A DNA stretch of 64,000 nt from Desnuesiella massiliensis. GTDB taxonomy: Bacteria > Bacillota > Clostridia > Clostridiales > Clostridiaceae. The position numbers were made by a program, and so were the translations under genes. Shown here piece by piece: positions 55,126 through 64,000 of this stretch. The DNA lies in assembly GCF_001403615.1 (NCBI RefSeq), contig NZ_LN879453.1:193624-257623 (forward strand), written 5' to 3'. The notes beneath the pieces are model-generated. The model saw only the letters and a list, made by a program, of their open reading frames with translations. It did no database searches and was not told the origin of the DNA. Within the stretch, counting starts at the first letter, position 1; each line of letters starts with the position of its first letter.

Positions 55126-56343
55126 ATGAACAAGAGATTAAAAAAATTAATATTACCCGCTTTAGCCTGTGTATTCTCTCTATCACTAATGGCATGTGGA
55201 AAGAAGGAAACCCCTTCTAATGAAACTAGTACTCAACTTCCTAAAGGAAAAACTTTAAGAGTATGGTCAAAACTAACGCCAACTGAAAATGAGGTATTGA
55301 AGAAAGACTTAAAAGCTTGGGAAGACAAAACAGGAAATAAAGTAGAATTTTCTTTGATGAACGTTTCTTCATCAGACCTAGTTAAAATTGTTAATAGCAA
55401 TGAAAGGCCCGACGTAATTTGGGGATTATCTAATGGACATACAGGTGTTTACGCCAAATCTGATATCATAGAGCAAATGCCAGATAAATTAATAAAAAAA
55501 GATCAAATTTTAGAAAAATCCATGTTAGATGCAGTTTCTTATGAAGGTAAAGTCTATGGCTATCCTTTGTTTGCAGAGACTTATGCATTATTTGTAAATA
55601 GAGATAAAATCAAAGAGGTCCCTAGTACTTGGGAAGAATTAGTCAAATTAGGACAAGCTAATGGCTTTCAATATGATGTAACTAACTTTTACTTATCCTT
55701 CTATCCAATCGCTACAAGTGGTGGATATATATTTAAAGAGAAAGGCGAAGGATTTGATGTAAAAGATTTAGGACTAGGCAATGAAGGGGCAGTTAAAGGT
55801 TTTGAATTAATTAAAGACTTAACAGATAAAAAAATCGTATCAGCATCCACAGTGGGTGATATACCAAAAGCAAACTTTAAAGCTGGTAAAACTGCATTTT
55901 ATATTGGTGGTCCATGGGATGTTGATGAGCTAAATAAAGCCGGATTTAATTATTCTGTGGAAAAACTTCCTTCAATAAATGGTGTACCTGGTAAGTCTTT
56001 GTTAGGTATGCAAACAGGTTATGTAATTAAAAAATCCACTAATAAAGAACTTGCATGGAATTTAGTAGAATTTTTATCTGAAAAAGAAAAGGTACAAGAA
56101 CTTATGAAAGCAGGTAATAGACTACCAGCTTATAAAGGATATGAATATGATAATCCAAAAATAAAAGGCTTCTTAGATCAATTCCCTAATGCAGTTGTAA
56201 AACCAATAGTTCCAGAAATGACTTTAGTTTGGGATCCAATGAAAGCTGCTTTAGAATCAGTGGTAACAGGTAAAAACACCCCTAAAGAAGCTGCAAAATT
56301 TGGTTTAGATGCGGTAAAGCAAAAGATTGATATAACTCAATAA
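55126..56343 (+). CDS. malE: Maltodextrin ABC transporter, substrate-binding lipoprotein
   Basis: 405 aa. Signal peptide with lipobox LMAC (Cys24), so lipid anchored outside the membrane. The mature protein follows the MalE/cluster 1 sugar-binding pattern (LRVWSKLTPTENEVLKKDLK; FLSEKEKVQELMKAGNRLPA; VPEMTLVWDPMKAALESVVT). RBS AAGGAGG. First gene of the operon and, given the downstream MalQ and phosphorylase, probably binds linear maltodextrins. Confidence 0.9.
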   Translation: MNKRLKKLILPALACVFSLSLMACGKKETPSNETSTQLPKGKTLRVWSKLTPTENEVLKKDLKAWEDKTGNKVEFSLMNVSSSDLVKIVNSNERPDVIWGLSNGHTGVYAKSDIIEQMPDKLIKKDQILEKSMLDAVSYEGKVYGYPLFAETYALFVNRDKIKEVPSTWEELVKLGQANGFQYDVTNFYLSFYPIATSGGYIFKEKGEGFDVKDLGLGNEGAVKGFELIKDLTDKKIVSASTVGDIPKANFKAGKTAFYIGGPWDVDELNKAGFNYSVEKLPSINGVPGKSLLGMQTGYVIKKSTNKELAWNLVEFLSEKEKVQELMKAGNRLPAYKGYEYDNPKIKGFLDQFPNAVVKPIVPEMTLVWDPMKAALESVVTGKNTPKEAAKFGLDAVKQKIDITQ

Positions 56344-56347
56344 TAAT

Positions 56348-56376
56348 AAAACAAGAGGAGTTTCTCCTCTTGTTTT
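56348..56376 (+). terminator. malE-malF intercistronic hairpin
   Basis: AAAACAAGAGGAG and CTCCTCTTGTTTT form a perfect 13-bp stem with a TTT loop just after the malE stop, ending in TTTT. It is likely a partial terminator or 3'-end protector that keeps malE mRNA above that of the permeases. Confidence 0.7.
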
Positions 56377-56391
56377 GATAGGAGGGTAATA

Positions 56392-57312
56392 ATGAACAGG
56401 AAGCGAAAGACTGACTTTTATCCATATTTATACTTAGCACCTGCACTAATCTCAATGATTTTCTTAACATTATATCCAATAATTAAGACTATATATATAT
56501 CTTTTACTAATATGAATGTACAGAGATTAAATAATCCAGACTTTATCAAATTTGAAAACTACTCTAAAATCTTATTTGGTCCTCTTAAAGATAGTTTTAT
56601 TCCAATGTTTATTTGGACCTTAACTTTTGCTGGCTTAACTTGCTTAATAGGATATGCATTAGGGTTAATGTTAGCATTAATTCTAAATAATAAAAATATA
56701 AAAGAAAGAGCAGTATATAAAGCTATATTAGTATTACCTTGGGCTCTACCTGGCACCATAGCTCTGTTATCTTGGCAAGGCTTATTTAATACTGAATATG
56801 GTGGAATTAATAAATTACTTATGTCTTTAGGAATAATTTCTTCAAAAATCCCTTGGTTACAAAATGTAACCTTAGCTAGAATAGCTATTTTAATTAGTAG
56901 TGTTTGGTTTACAGTGCCCTTTATGATGAACGCCTGTTTAGGTGCATTAACTTCTATTCCGCAAGATTATTATGAAGCTGCTGAAATAGACGGAGCAAAT
57001 AAATGGCAGAAGTTTGTAAAGATAACTATGCCAACCTTAGCACCCGCTACCTATCCTTTAGTCATATCTTCCTTTGCCCATAATTTTAATAATTTTTCAG
57101 GTATATATATGATAACGGGTGGTGGACCTACTGGTAAATCTGTTTGGGCTGGAGGAACGGATATATTAATAAGCTCTGCCTACAAGCTAGTGGGAGAAGG
57201 AATGCAGGCTTATGGTTTAGCCTCTGCATTAGCAGTGCTAGTATTTATAATCATTGGCTCAATTACCTTTGTACAAATGAAACTAAGCGGACAATTTAAG
57301 GAGGTAAATTAG
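56392..57312 (+). CDS. malF: Maltodextrin ABC transporter permease, MalF type
   Basis: 306 aa with six membrane segments. The EAA loop (YYEAAEIDGANKWQKFVKIT) that docks the ATPase is clear. N-terminus is short, without the large MalF periplasmic loop of enteric bacteria. RBS GGAGGG. Two bases before the next permease gene. No ATPase gene follows in this operon. Confidence 0.9.
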   Translation: MNRKRKTDFYPYLYLAPALISMIFLTLYPIIKTIYISFTNMNVQRLNNPDFIKFENYSKILFGPLKDSFIPMFIWTLTFAGLTCLIGYALGLMLALILNNKNIKERAVYKAILVLPWALPGTIALLSWQGLFNTEYGGINKLLMSLGIISSKIPWLQNVTLARIAILISSVWFTVPFMMNACLGALTSIPQDYYEAAEIDGANKWQKFVKITMPTLAPATYPLVISSFAHNFNNFSGIYMITGGGPTGKSVWAGGTDILISSAYKLVGEGMQAYGLASALAVLVFIIIGSITFVQMKLSGQFKEVN

Positions 57313-57314
57313 CT

Positions 57315-58178
57315 ATGAAATATCCAAGAAAGAAATTAAAAAGAAATGAAGTAATAGAGCTTTGGATACACAGAGCCATCTTATGGATTGCAGTATTTAT
57401 AGCTCTTTATCCTATAGTCTTTGTAGTTGCTAATTCTTTTGCATCTGGCTCAACCTTTGCCACATCAGGTTTATTTTCAGATAAACTTACACTAAATAAT
57501 TATAAAGCCCTATTCGATGGCTCACTAAACGATAACTTTAATTTTATGAAAGCTATAAAAAATAGTATCATACTTTGTTCTTTAGTTTCAGTTCTTCAAT
57601 TATTCATAACCTCTACTTCAGCTTATGCCTTTTCAAGACTGAAATTTAAAGGAAGAAAAAGTGGACTTATGTCTATACTTATAATACAAAGGTTTCCTAT
57701 GATAATGGCTGCATCCGCTATTTTAACTGTAGCTTATAAGTTTTCTCTTACAGATAATATATTTTTATTAGCCATATTATTAGCAGGAACCAGCGCTTTT
57801 AATATCTGGCTACTAAAAGGCTTTATGGATAATATTCCTGTTGAACTGGATGAAGCAGCTAAAATAGATGGTGCAAACCATTGGCAAGTATTTGTTAAAA
57901 TAATAATACCCTTAGCTAAACCTATGTTTGCAGTAATATTATTATTTTCATTCTTTGGTACCTATAGTGAATTCGTATATACTAAATCCTTATTATTTAA
58001 TCCTAATAATTGGACTGTATCTGTAGCTTTACAAAGCTTTATCAGTGATGAATTTGCTCAAAATTGGTCCATGTTTTCAGCTGCTGCTGTAATAGCATCA
58101 ATCCCTCAAGTTATATTATTCTTATTTCTGCAAAAATATCTACAAAGTGGACTAACAGCTGGTTCTGTTAAAGGTTAG
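57315..58178 (+). CDS. malG: Maltodextrin ABC transporter permease, MalG type
   Basis: 287 aa with six membrane segments. EAA loop PVELDEAAKIDGANHWQVFV and the C-terminal conserved LFLFLQKYLQSGLTAGSVKG are typical of MalG. RBS GGAGG overlaps the malF stop. It forms the membrane channel with MalF. Confidence 0.9.
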   Translation: MKYPRKKLKRNEVIELWIHRAILWIAVFIALYPIVFVVANSFASGSTFATSGLFSDKLTLNNYKALFDGSLNDNFNFMKAIKNSIILCSLVSVLQLFITSTSAYAFSRLKFKGRKSGLMSILIIQRFPMIMAASAILTVAYKFSLTDNIFLLAILLAGTSAFNIWLLKGFMDNIPVELDEAAKIDGANHWQVFVKIIIPLAKPMFAVILLFSFFGTYSEFVYTKSLLFNPNNWTVSVALQSFISDEFAQNWSMFSAAAVIASIPQVILFLFLQKYLQSGLTAGSVKG

Positions 58179-58206
58179 AATATTAAAATAAATGGAGTGA
58201 AAAACA

Positions 58207-58968
58207 ATGAAAATAGACTTACATAATCACTGCAAACAGCGCTCTAGCTGCAGTGGCTCAGATGAAGAAGAATTAATAGAAAGTGCTATAAAATATGGAT
58301 TAGACGCCATAGTCTTTAGTGATCATGATAAATTGATGCCTAAAGATAGATTAGAAGCTTTAAGACAAAAATACTCTCCTTTTAAGATTTTTAATGGCAT
58401 AGAAGTTAGAACTATACCAAATGGCGTGGATGTACTTGTTATTGGAGTAGATGACACCATATTAGAAAGCAAGGATTGGACTTATGAAAAGCTATATAAA
58501 TTTACTAAAGAAAGAGATGGATTCATAGCGTTATGCCATCCATATAGATATTCAAATGTAATTGATATTGATATTGCGACCTTTGTTCCTGATGCTGTTG
58601 AATTGCATTCTTCTAACATAGGTAGTTGTGATGAAGAACTGATAAATACCTTAGCTAAAAGACTTAATATGAAATTATTAGGAAATTCAGATTCCCACAG
58701 TATTGATAAAGTGGGAATATACTATAATATTATAGATACAGAAGCGAAAGATGAAAAAGAGCTTGCTAAAGCATTAATTGAACTTCCCATAGAAATTGGG
58801 AAAGATCAAAATAGAGTAGATGAGATTAATAAAGAAATAAAAGTAAAAGAAGATCTAATCAAAACTATGATATCTGAGGGTAAGGATAAAGCATACTATA
58901 ATAAAATTACAGGAAGATGGATAGGAGAATTCGAACGAGTAGAATTAGGAAAATCTTACAAAATTTAA
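58207..58968 (+). CDS. PHP-domain metal-dependent phosphoesterase-like protein
   Basis: 253 aa. PHP motifs: DLHNHCKQRSSCSG, FSDHDK, EVRTIPNGVDV, LCHPYR and NSDSH. The His/Asp set for a three-metal site is present. The C-terminal 60 residues are helical and charged. Its place between malG and the LacI gene suggests a role with phosphorylated sugars, but no PHP protein is a standard member of maltodextrin operons, so the substrate is open. RBS GGAGTG. Confidence 0.8.
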   Translation: MKIDLHNHCKQRSSCSGSDEEELIESAIKYGLDAIVFSDHDKLMPKDRLEALRQKYSPFKIFNGIEVRTIPNGVDVLVIGVDDTILESKDWTYEKLYKFTKERDGFIALCHPYRYSNVIDIDIATFVPDAVELHSSNIGSCDEELINTLAKRLNMKLLGNSDSHSIDKVGIYYNIIDTEAKDEKELAKALIELPIEIGKDQNRVDEINKEIKVKEDLIKTMISEGKDKAYYNKITGRWIGEFERVELGKSYKI

Positions 58969-58987
58969 AAATAAGAGGAGAGATGAT

Positions 58988-60004
58988 ATGAATATTAAAG
59001 ATATAGCTAAGCTTGCAGGCGTAGGTGTTAGCACTGTATCTAGGGTAATAAATAATCATCCTGATGTAAAAGCAGAAACAAGGGAAAAAATCCTTGGAAT
59101 AATAAAGGAAAGCAATTACATCCCTAACAATAGTGCTAGAATCTTAAAGCAAAATACCTCTAAAAATATTGGGCTATTTGTAAAAGGTGTATTCAACCCA
59201 TTTTTCTCACAAATGATAAATATTATAGGTAATAGAATAAATGAAGCTGGGTACAACATGATACTTCAACAAAATGATTTTAGGACAAAGGATGATGATA
59301 TAGATAATCTCATTGCCTTTGTCAAAGAAAAGAAACTAAATGGTGTTATTTGTCTTGGGGGTAATTTCTTAAAAATCACTGAAGATTCTTTTAACGCAAT
59401 AGAGATTCCCATTGTGCTCGCTTCTGTAGACAGTATATCTAGCAAGAACAACGGAAAGTATTCACTAATAGCTATAGATAATGTAAAGGCAGCTTATACT
59501 GCTACTAAGTACTTGGTAGAAAATGGTCATACCGAAATCGCATGTATTCTTGGTGAAAAGAATGATTTAGGCATAAGCTATCTTCGTTTGCAAGGATATA
59601 AAAAGACTTTAGAAAAAAACTTTATTGATTTTTGTGAATCCAATATCCTAATAGGTAACTATAACTACAAGGATGCTTATAAGGAAACCATGAAAATATT
59701 AAATACCAATAAAAAATTAACAGCAATTTTTGCTATATCTGACATAATGGCAATAGGCGCAGCCAAAGCCGTAATAGATAGCAATTTAAGAATAGGCGAT
59801 GATATATCAATAATAGGCTTTGATGGTATGGATATAAGCGAATTTTATAATCCTTCTATTGCTACCATAAAACAGCCGCAAGAAGTGATGGCTAAAAATA
59901 GTATAGATTTACTTCTAGATATAATAAACAATAGAACACAACATAAACATTTAATCTTGCCGACAACACTTATAAAGGCTAATTCTGTAAAAAAGATTAA
60001 ATAG
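58988..60004 (+). CDS. LacI-family regulator of the maltodextrin operon
   Basis: 338 aa. HTH at the N-terminus (MNIKDIAKLAGVGVSTVSRV) and a type 1 periplasmic-binding-like sensor domain (IGLFVKGVFNPFFSQMINII; FAISDIMAIGAAKAVIDSN; IIGFDGMDISEFYNPSIATI). RBS GAGGAG. It is inside the operon that begins with two LacI-type palindromes, so it is the likely repressor, with maltose or a related sugar as inducer. Confidence 0.87.
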   Translation: MNIKDIAKLAGVGVSTVSRVINNHPDVKAETREKILGIIKESNYIPNNSARILKQNTSKNIGLFVKGVFNPFFSQMINIIGNRINEAGYNMILQQNDFRTKDDDIDNLIAFVKEKKLNGVICLGGNFLKITEDSFNAIEIPIVLASVDSISSKNNGKYSLIAIDNVKAAYTATKYLVENGHTEIACILGEKNDLGISYLRLQGYKKTLEKNFIDFCESNILIGNYNYKDAYKETMKILNTNKKLTAIFAISDIMAIGAAKAVIDSNLRIGDDISIIGFDGMDISEFYNPSIATIKQPQEVMAKNSIDLLLDIINNRTQHKHLILPTTLIKANSVKKIK

Positions 60005-60031
60005 CAACTTTATCAATCGAAGGAGACAGAT

Positions 60032-61522
60032 ATGAATAGAAGTAGCGGAATAATAATGCATATAGCTTCTTTACCTGGCAATTACGGTATAGGTACTTTT
60101 GGTAAAGAGGCTTATAACTTTGCAGATTTCTTGAAAAAGTCAGGACAAAAATTTTGGCAAATTCTCCCTTTGGGTCATACAGGTTTTGCCGATTCTCCTT
60201 ATCAATGTTTTTCAGCATTTGCAGGAAACCCATATTTTATAGACTTAGACCTTTTAGTAGAAGATAAGCTTTTAAAATGTAGCGATCTTGAAAATATTAA
60301 ATTTTGTAATAATGAAGAGAAAATTGATTATACTTTGCTATCAAAAGAAAAAATGAGAATATTAAAAAAAGCATATCAGAATTCTAAAAATAAACTAGAA
60401 AGTGATATCTATAAGTTTAGCGAAGAAAATGAAATATGGTTAGAAAATTATTGCTTATACATGGCCATAAAAGAACAATTTTCTTTTGTATCTTGGCAAA
60501 AGTGGGACAATGAAATAAAAAATAGAGAAAGAGATGCATTAGAATATTATAAGCATTTATTAAAAGATGAAATTGAGTATTGGAGATTTATTCAATATGA
60601 ATTTTTTAAGCAGTGGAAAAATCTAAAAAAATATGTTAATTCATTAGGCATAGAAATAATAGGAGATATTCCTATATATGTGGCAGAAGATAGTTCAGAC
60701 CTTTGGGCAAATCAAGAAATATTCCTTTTAGATGAAAATAAAGTACCATTAAAAGTAGCTGGATGCCCACCAGATGCTTTTTCTGAAACTGGTCAATTGT
60801 GGGGTAATCCTATATACAATTGGCATGAAATTGAAAATAGTGATTTTAAATGGTGGAAAGATAGAATAAGATTCAGCTTAAGCTTATATGATGTCATTAG
60901 AATCGACCACTTTAGAGGTTTTGAATCTTTTTGGGAAATTCCTTATGGTGATAAAACCGCTGAAAAAGGAAGATGGGTAAAAGGTCCTGGTATGAAGCTT
61001 ATAAAAGCTATAAAGGAAGAACTTGATGATGTAAAAATAATAGCTGAAGATTTAGGGTATATAACTGAAGAAGTTATAAAATTAAGAGAAGAATCTGGAT
61101 TCCCTGGCATGAAGGTGCTGCAATTCGCTTTTGACTCAGATAGCAATAATGTATATTTACCTCATAATTATACTGAAAACTGTGTAGCTTATACTGGCAC
61201 TCATGACAATGATACTATAAGAGGATGGTTTGAGATAACTGGGAATAAAGAATCCATAGTATATTGTAAAAAATATTTAGGTTTAAATAAAGATGAAGGA
61301 TACAATTGGGGATTCATTAGAGGTACTTGGAGCAGCGTAGCTAACCTTTCTATATGCCTAATGCAAGATTTTTTAAATCTAGGGAATAATTCAAGAATAA
61401 ATCTTCCATCTACTTTAGGCTGGTGGACATGGAGATTAAAAAAAGACTACTTAACAGATGAGCTAGCAAACAAGATATACGAAATGACAAAAACTTATGG
61501 AAGGTGTTGTAGTAATGAATAA
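60032..61522 (+). CDS. malQ: 4-alpha-glucanotransferase (amylomaltase)
   Basis: 496 aa, usual GH77 length. Catalytic residues: Asp in VIRIDHFRGFESFWEIP, Glu in IIAEDLGYIT and Asp in YTGTHDNDTIRGW. It transfers glucan chains among maltodextrins, releasing glucose and longer chains for the phosphorylase. RBS AAGGAG. Its last codons overlap the glgP start by 8 bp. Confidence 0.95.
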   Translation: MNRSSGIIMHIASLPGNYGIGTFGKEAYNFADFLKKSGQKFWQILPLGHTGFADSPYQCFSAFAGNPYFIDLDLLVEDKLLKCSDLENIKFCNNEEKIDYTLLSKEKMRILKKAYQNSKNKLESDIYKFSEENEIWLENYCLYMAIKEQFSFVSWQKWDNEIKNRERDALEYYKHLLKDEIEYWRFIQYEFFKQWKNLKKYVNSLGIEIIGDIPIYVAEDSSDLWANQEIFLLDENKVPLKVAGCPPDAFSETGQLWGNPIYNWHEIENSDFKWWKDRIRFSLSLYDVIRIDHFRGFESFWEIPYGDKTAEKGRWVKGPGMKLIKAIKEELDDVKIIAEDLGYITEEVIKLREESGFPGMKVLQFAFDSDSNNVYLPHNYTENCVAYTGTHDNDTIRGWFEITGNKESIVYCKKYLGLNKDEGYNWGFIRGTWSSVANLSICLMQDFLNLGNNSRINLPSTLGWWTWRLKKDYLTDELANKIYEMTKTYGRCCSNE

Positions 61523-63875
61523 AGAACAAATTAAAGCAGGTTTAAATAGATACTTAGCTGTAAAATATGGTAAAACTTTAAATAATGCGGAAGAATATGA
61601 AATATTTAATGCATTATCTTTAACTCTTTTGGAAAGCATTATTGAGAATTGGAATAATACTAATGAAATTTATAATAAGGTTAAAAATGCTTATTATTTA
61701 TCTTCTGAATATCTTATGGGCAGAGCTTTAGGAAATAATCTTATAGCCCTAGGTCTTTACGATGAAGTAAAAAACGTTCTAACTGAATTAAATATAGATA
61801 TGAATAAAATTGAAGAAATAGAAGAAGATGCTGGTTTAGGAAATGGTGGACTAGGAAGATTAGCTGCGTGTTTTATGGACTCAGCTGCCACTATGGAATT
61901 ACCTTTAAAGGGTTATGGAATAAGATATAATAATGGGCTATTTAAGCAAATTATAGAAGCTGGGACTCAAAACGAGGATATAGATACTTGGTTAAAATAT
62001 GGAGAACCTTGGAGCATAAGAAAAGAAAGCGAAAGAGTACAAATAAAATTTTCTGACATGACTGTAAATGCTATACCTTATGACACCCCTATTATAGGCT
62101 ACAATAGCAAGAATATTAATACCTTAAGACTTTGGAAATGTGAACCATTAAAAGATTTTGACTTTGAACTATTTAACTCACAGAAATATGTTGAAGCTTT
62201 AGAGTTAAAAAACAGGGCAGAAGACATTTCAAGAGTATTATATCCTAACGATTCCAATAAAGAAGGCAAGCTATTAAGACTTAGACAGCAATACTTTTTA
62301 GTAAGCTCCTCACTACAAGATATAATAAGAAAATTTAAAGCTCTTCATGGTGAAGTTAATGAAAAATTTAGTGAATTTAATGTAATACAGCTAAACGATA
62401 CCCATCCGGTGTTAGCAATTCCAGAATTAATAAGAATACTAATAGATGAAGAAGGCTTAGATTTTGATAGAGCTTGTTCTATAGCTGAAAAAACTTTTGC
62501 ATATACTAATCATACCATATTAGCTGAAGCATTAGAAAAATGGGATGAGAATTTAATAGAAGAGCTTTTTCCAAGAATTTTAGAAATAATTTACACCCTT
62601 GATGCTAGATTTATAAGTAAATTAAGACAAAATGGATATGATAAAAACCAAATAGAGTATTTTAGAATTGTAAAGGATGGAATTGTAAGAATGGCTAACT
62701 TAGCTATACATATTTGTTTTGCAGTAAATGGTGTAGCTGAGCTTCATACAGATATATTAAAAAATATAGAATTAAATGATTGGTATAAGCTATATACAAA
62801 TAAATTCAACAATAAAACTAATGGAATAACTCCGCGAAGATGGTTAAGATTATGTAATCAAGAACTATCAACATTAATAACTGAACTATTAGGCAGCGAA
62901 GAATGGGTTAAGAATCTTGACAAATTAAAAGAATTAGAAAAATTCATAGATAATGAAGATGTTATTAATAAGTTCCTAGAAATAAAACATATTAAAAAAC
63001 ACCAATTAGCTAAGTACATAAAAAATAAAGAAGATATTGATATAGATCCTAATTCTTTATTTGATATACAAGTTAAAAGACTGCATGAATATAAAAGACA
63101 ACTATTAAATGCTTTTTATATTCTAGATTTATATTTTAGATTAAAAGAAGATCCCTCTATGGATATTCCCAATGTAACCTTTATATTCGGAGCAAAAGCC
63201 TTCCCTGGCTATAAGAGGGCAAAGTCTATAGTTAAATTTATTAATTCCATAGCAAATACGGTAAATAATGATAGCGACATAAACGGAAAAATCAAGGTTA
63301 TTTTTGTAGAAAACTATGGGGTTTCTTATGGAGAGAAATTATTCCCAGCTGCTGATTTATCAAAACAAATTTCCACAGCTGGTAAAGAAGCTTCAGGTAC
63401 AGGAAATATGAAATTCATGTTAAATGGTACTCCAACCTTTGGAACTTATGATGGAGCAAACGTAGAAATTGTAAAGGAAAGCGGAGAAGAAAGCAACTTT
63501 ATTTTTGGCTTAAAAGTAGAAGATATTGAAGCCTTAAAAGAAAAATATGATATTACTAAATATTATAATAATGATAAAAACTTAAAAAGAGTTATAGATA
63601 CATTAATCGATGGAACTTTTGATGATTGTGGTACCGGAGAATTTGAAGACTTATATAATTCTTTAATGACAGAAGGAGATCAATATTTCCTATTAGCTGA
63701 CTTTGATGCTTTTAAACAAGCAGAGGACAAGGTATTTGATGCCTATAAAAATAAATTGCAATGGGGCAAAATATGCTTTAAAAATATATGTAATGCTGGA
63801 GTATTTTCTAGCGATAGAACCATACTAGACTATGCTAAAGATATTTGGAATATAAAAAAATGCACTAATCATTAA
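61515..63875 (+). CDS. glgP: Glycogen/maltodextrin phosphorylase
   Basis: 786 aa GT35 enzyme. GNGGLGRLAACFMDSAAT near the N-terminus and the PLP-lysine region STAGKEASGTGNMKFMLNG are typical. It phosphorolyses alpha-1,4 glucans to glucose-1-phosphate. ATG 61515 is used because its site GGAAGGTG lies within malQ and the overlap is only 8 bp; the frame opens upstream at 61497. The TAA stop touches the first base of the IS at 63876; the sequence appears complete. Confidence 0.95.
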   Translation: MNKEQIKAGLNRYLAVKYGKTLNNAEEYEIFNALSLTLLESIIENWNNTNEIYNKVKNAYYLSSEYLMGRALGNNLIALGLYDEVKNVLTELNIDMNKIEEIEEDAGLGNGGLGRLAACFMDSAATMELPLKGYGIRYNNGLFKQIIEAGTQNEDIDTWLKYGEPWSIRKESERVQIKFSDMTVNAIPYDTPIIGYNSKNINTLRLWKCEPLKDFDFELFNSQKYVEALELKNRAEDISRVLYPNDSNKEGKLLRLRQQYFLVSSSLQDIIRKFKALHGEVNEKFSEFNVIQLNDTHPVLAIPELIRILIDEEGLDFDRACSIAEKTFAYTNHTILAEALEKWDENLIEELFPRILEIIYTLDARFISKLRQNGYDKNQIEYFRIVKDGIVRMANLAIHICFAVNGVAELHTDILKNIELNDWYKLYTNKFNNKTNGITPRRWLRLCNQELSTLITELLGSEEWVKNLDKLKELEKFIDNEDVINKFLEIKHIKKHQLAKYIKNKEDIDIDPNSLFDIQVKRLHEYKRQLLNAFYILDLYFRLKEDPSMDIPNVTFIFGAKAFPGYKRAKSIVKFINSIANTVNNDSDINGKIKVIFVENYGVSYGEKLFPAADLSKQISTAGKEASGTGNMKFMLNGTPTFGTYDGANVEIVKESGEESNFIFGLKVEDIEALKEKYDITKYYNNDKNLKRVIDTLIDGTFDDCGTGEFEDLYNSLMTEGDQYFLLADFDAFKQAEDKVFDAYKNKLQWGKICFKNICNAGVFSSDRTILDYAKDIWNIKKCTNH

Positions 63876-64000
63876 GGGGATGTTGCACAACTAACTAAAC
63901 TAAATAGTTAGCTGCGCAGCAGCTTCTTTTTTTGTTCGAAAAATTAAAATGCGGTGCCCGTGGGCACCGCAAGTGTTGTATAATTATAGTATGATCAAGC
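63876..64000 (+). mobile_element. IS1182-family insertion sequence, copy 4 (left end, truncated by window)
   Basis: GGGGATGTTGCACAAC terminal repeat, subterminal CTAACTA/TAGTTAG palindrome, T-run and the GCGGTGCCC/GGGCACCGC hairpin (63951-63970) match the leader of copy 2 with one change. TATAAT and ATG (63991) follow at the same spacing. After the ATG the sequence (ATCAAGC) departs from copies 1 and 2 (CGAAAAC, CAAAAAC), so the element may be deleted or different; the window ends here. Confidence 0.75.

Overview
The window looks like chromosome of a low-GC, anaerobic, endospore-forming Firmicute, most likely Clostridium in the strict sense. This rests on very A+T-rich sequence, strong GGAGG-type ribosome binding sites with many TTG/GTG starts, a SpoIID-like protein, a carbon monoxide dehydrogenase, an H-NOX chemoreceptor, a SAM-I riboswitch on a methionine operon and a PyrR-type attenuator on carAB. 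No rRNA or tRNA genes and no CRISPR array were seen.

Layout. 1-3.2 kb: a decayed phage-type regulator, then two tandem secreted proteins that share an N-terminal beta-domain and a Big_2 domain; the second adds cohesin-like and dockerin-like modules. 3.2-5.1 kb: IS1182-family element (copy 1). 5.2-12.4 kb: two radical SAM proteins, a YkvI-type membrane protein, a lipoprotein, an orphan sugar-ABC ATPase (MsmK type), a PucR/CdaR-type regulator and a ComB-family phosphatase. 12.4-14.3 kb: IS copy 2. 14.4-26.1 kb: H-NOX chemoreceptor, SpoIID-like protein, a diverged IS1182 element (copy 3), an HD-GYP sensor with a membrane-anchored periplasmic-binding protein, an XRE/S24-like regulator, DUF3783, cyclophilin, a STAS-like protein and glutamate racemase. 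26.1-39.3 kb: glutamine synthetase, a CZB chemoreceptor, nitroreductase, a second HD-GYP protein, an Rrf2 regulator with cooS, a flavodoxin/ferredoxin protein, an esterase and a tocopherol-cyclase-like protein. 39.4-43.3 kb: SAM-riboswitch metY-metA-hom operon. 43.4-54.6 kb: LacI and TetR regulators, carAB with PyrR attenuation, a tautomerase, a SWIM/SNF2 helicase and a small zinc-ribbon protein. 55-63.9 kb: maltodextrin operon (binding protein, two permeases, PHP protein, LacI regulator, MalQ, phosphorylase), ending at the left end of a fourth IS.

How the parts fit. The maltodextrin transporter has no ATPase of its own; the orphan MsmK-type ATPase at 9.6 kb is the obvious candidate to drive it. 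Imported dextrins would be handled by MalQ and the phosphorylase. Rrf2 and cooS carry the same TATAC-N7-GTATA palindrome, which suggests redox or Fe-S control of CO dehydrogenase. Signalling genes are numerous: two chemoreceptors, two HD-GYP c-di-GMP phosphodiesterases and five or six transcription regulators.

The most unusual features are in the mobile and repeat DNA. All four IS1182-type copies lie at gene 3' ends, and their ends form inward-reading intrinsic terminators. One copy supplies the stop codons of both flanking convergent genes. Two diverged elements share a 91-bp nearly identical block. A family of AATAACTAGT palindromic elements occurs four times, once between the SAM riboswitch and metY.
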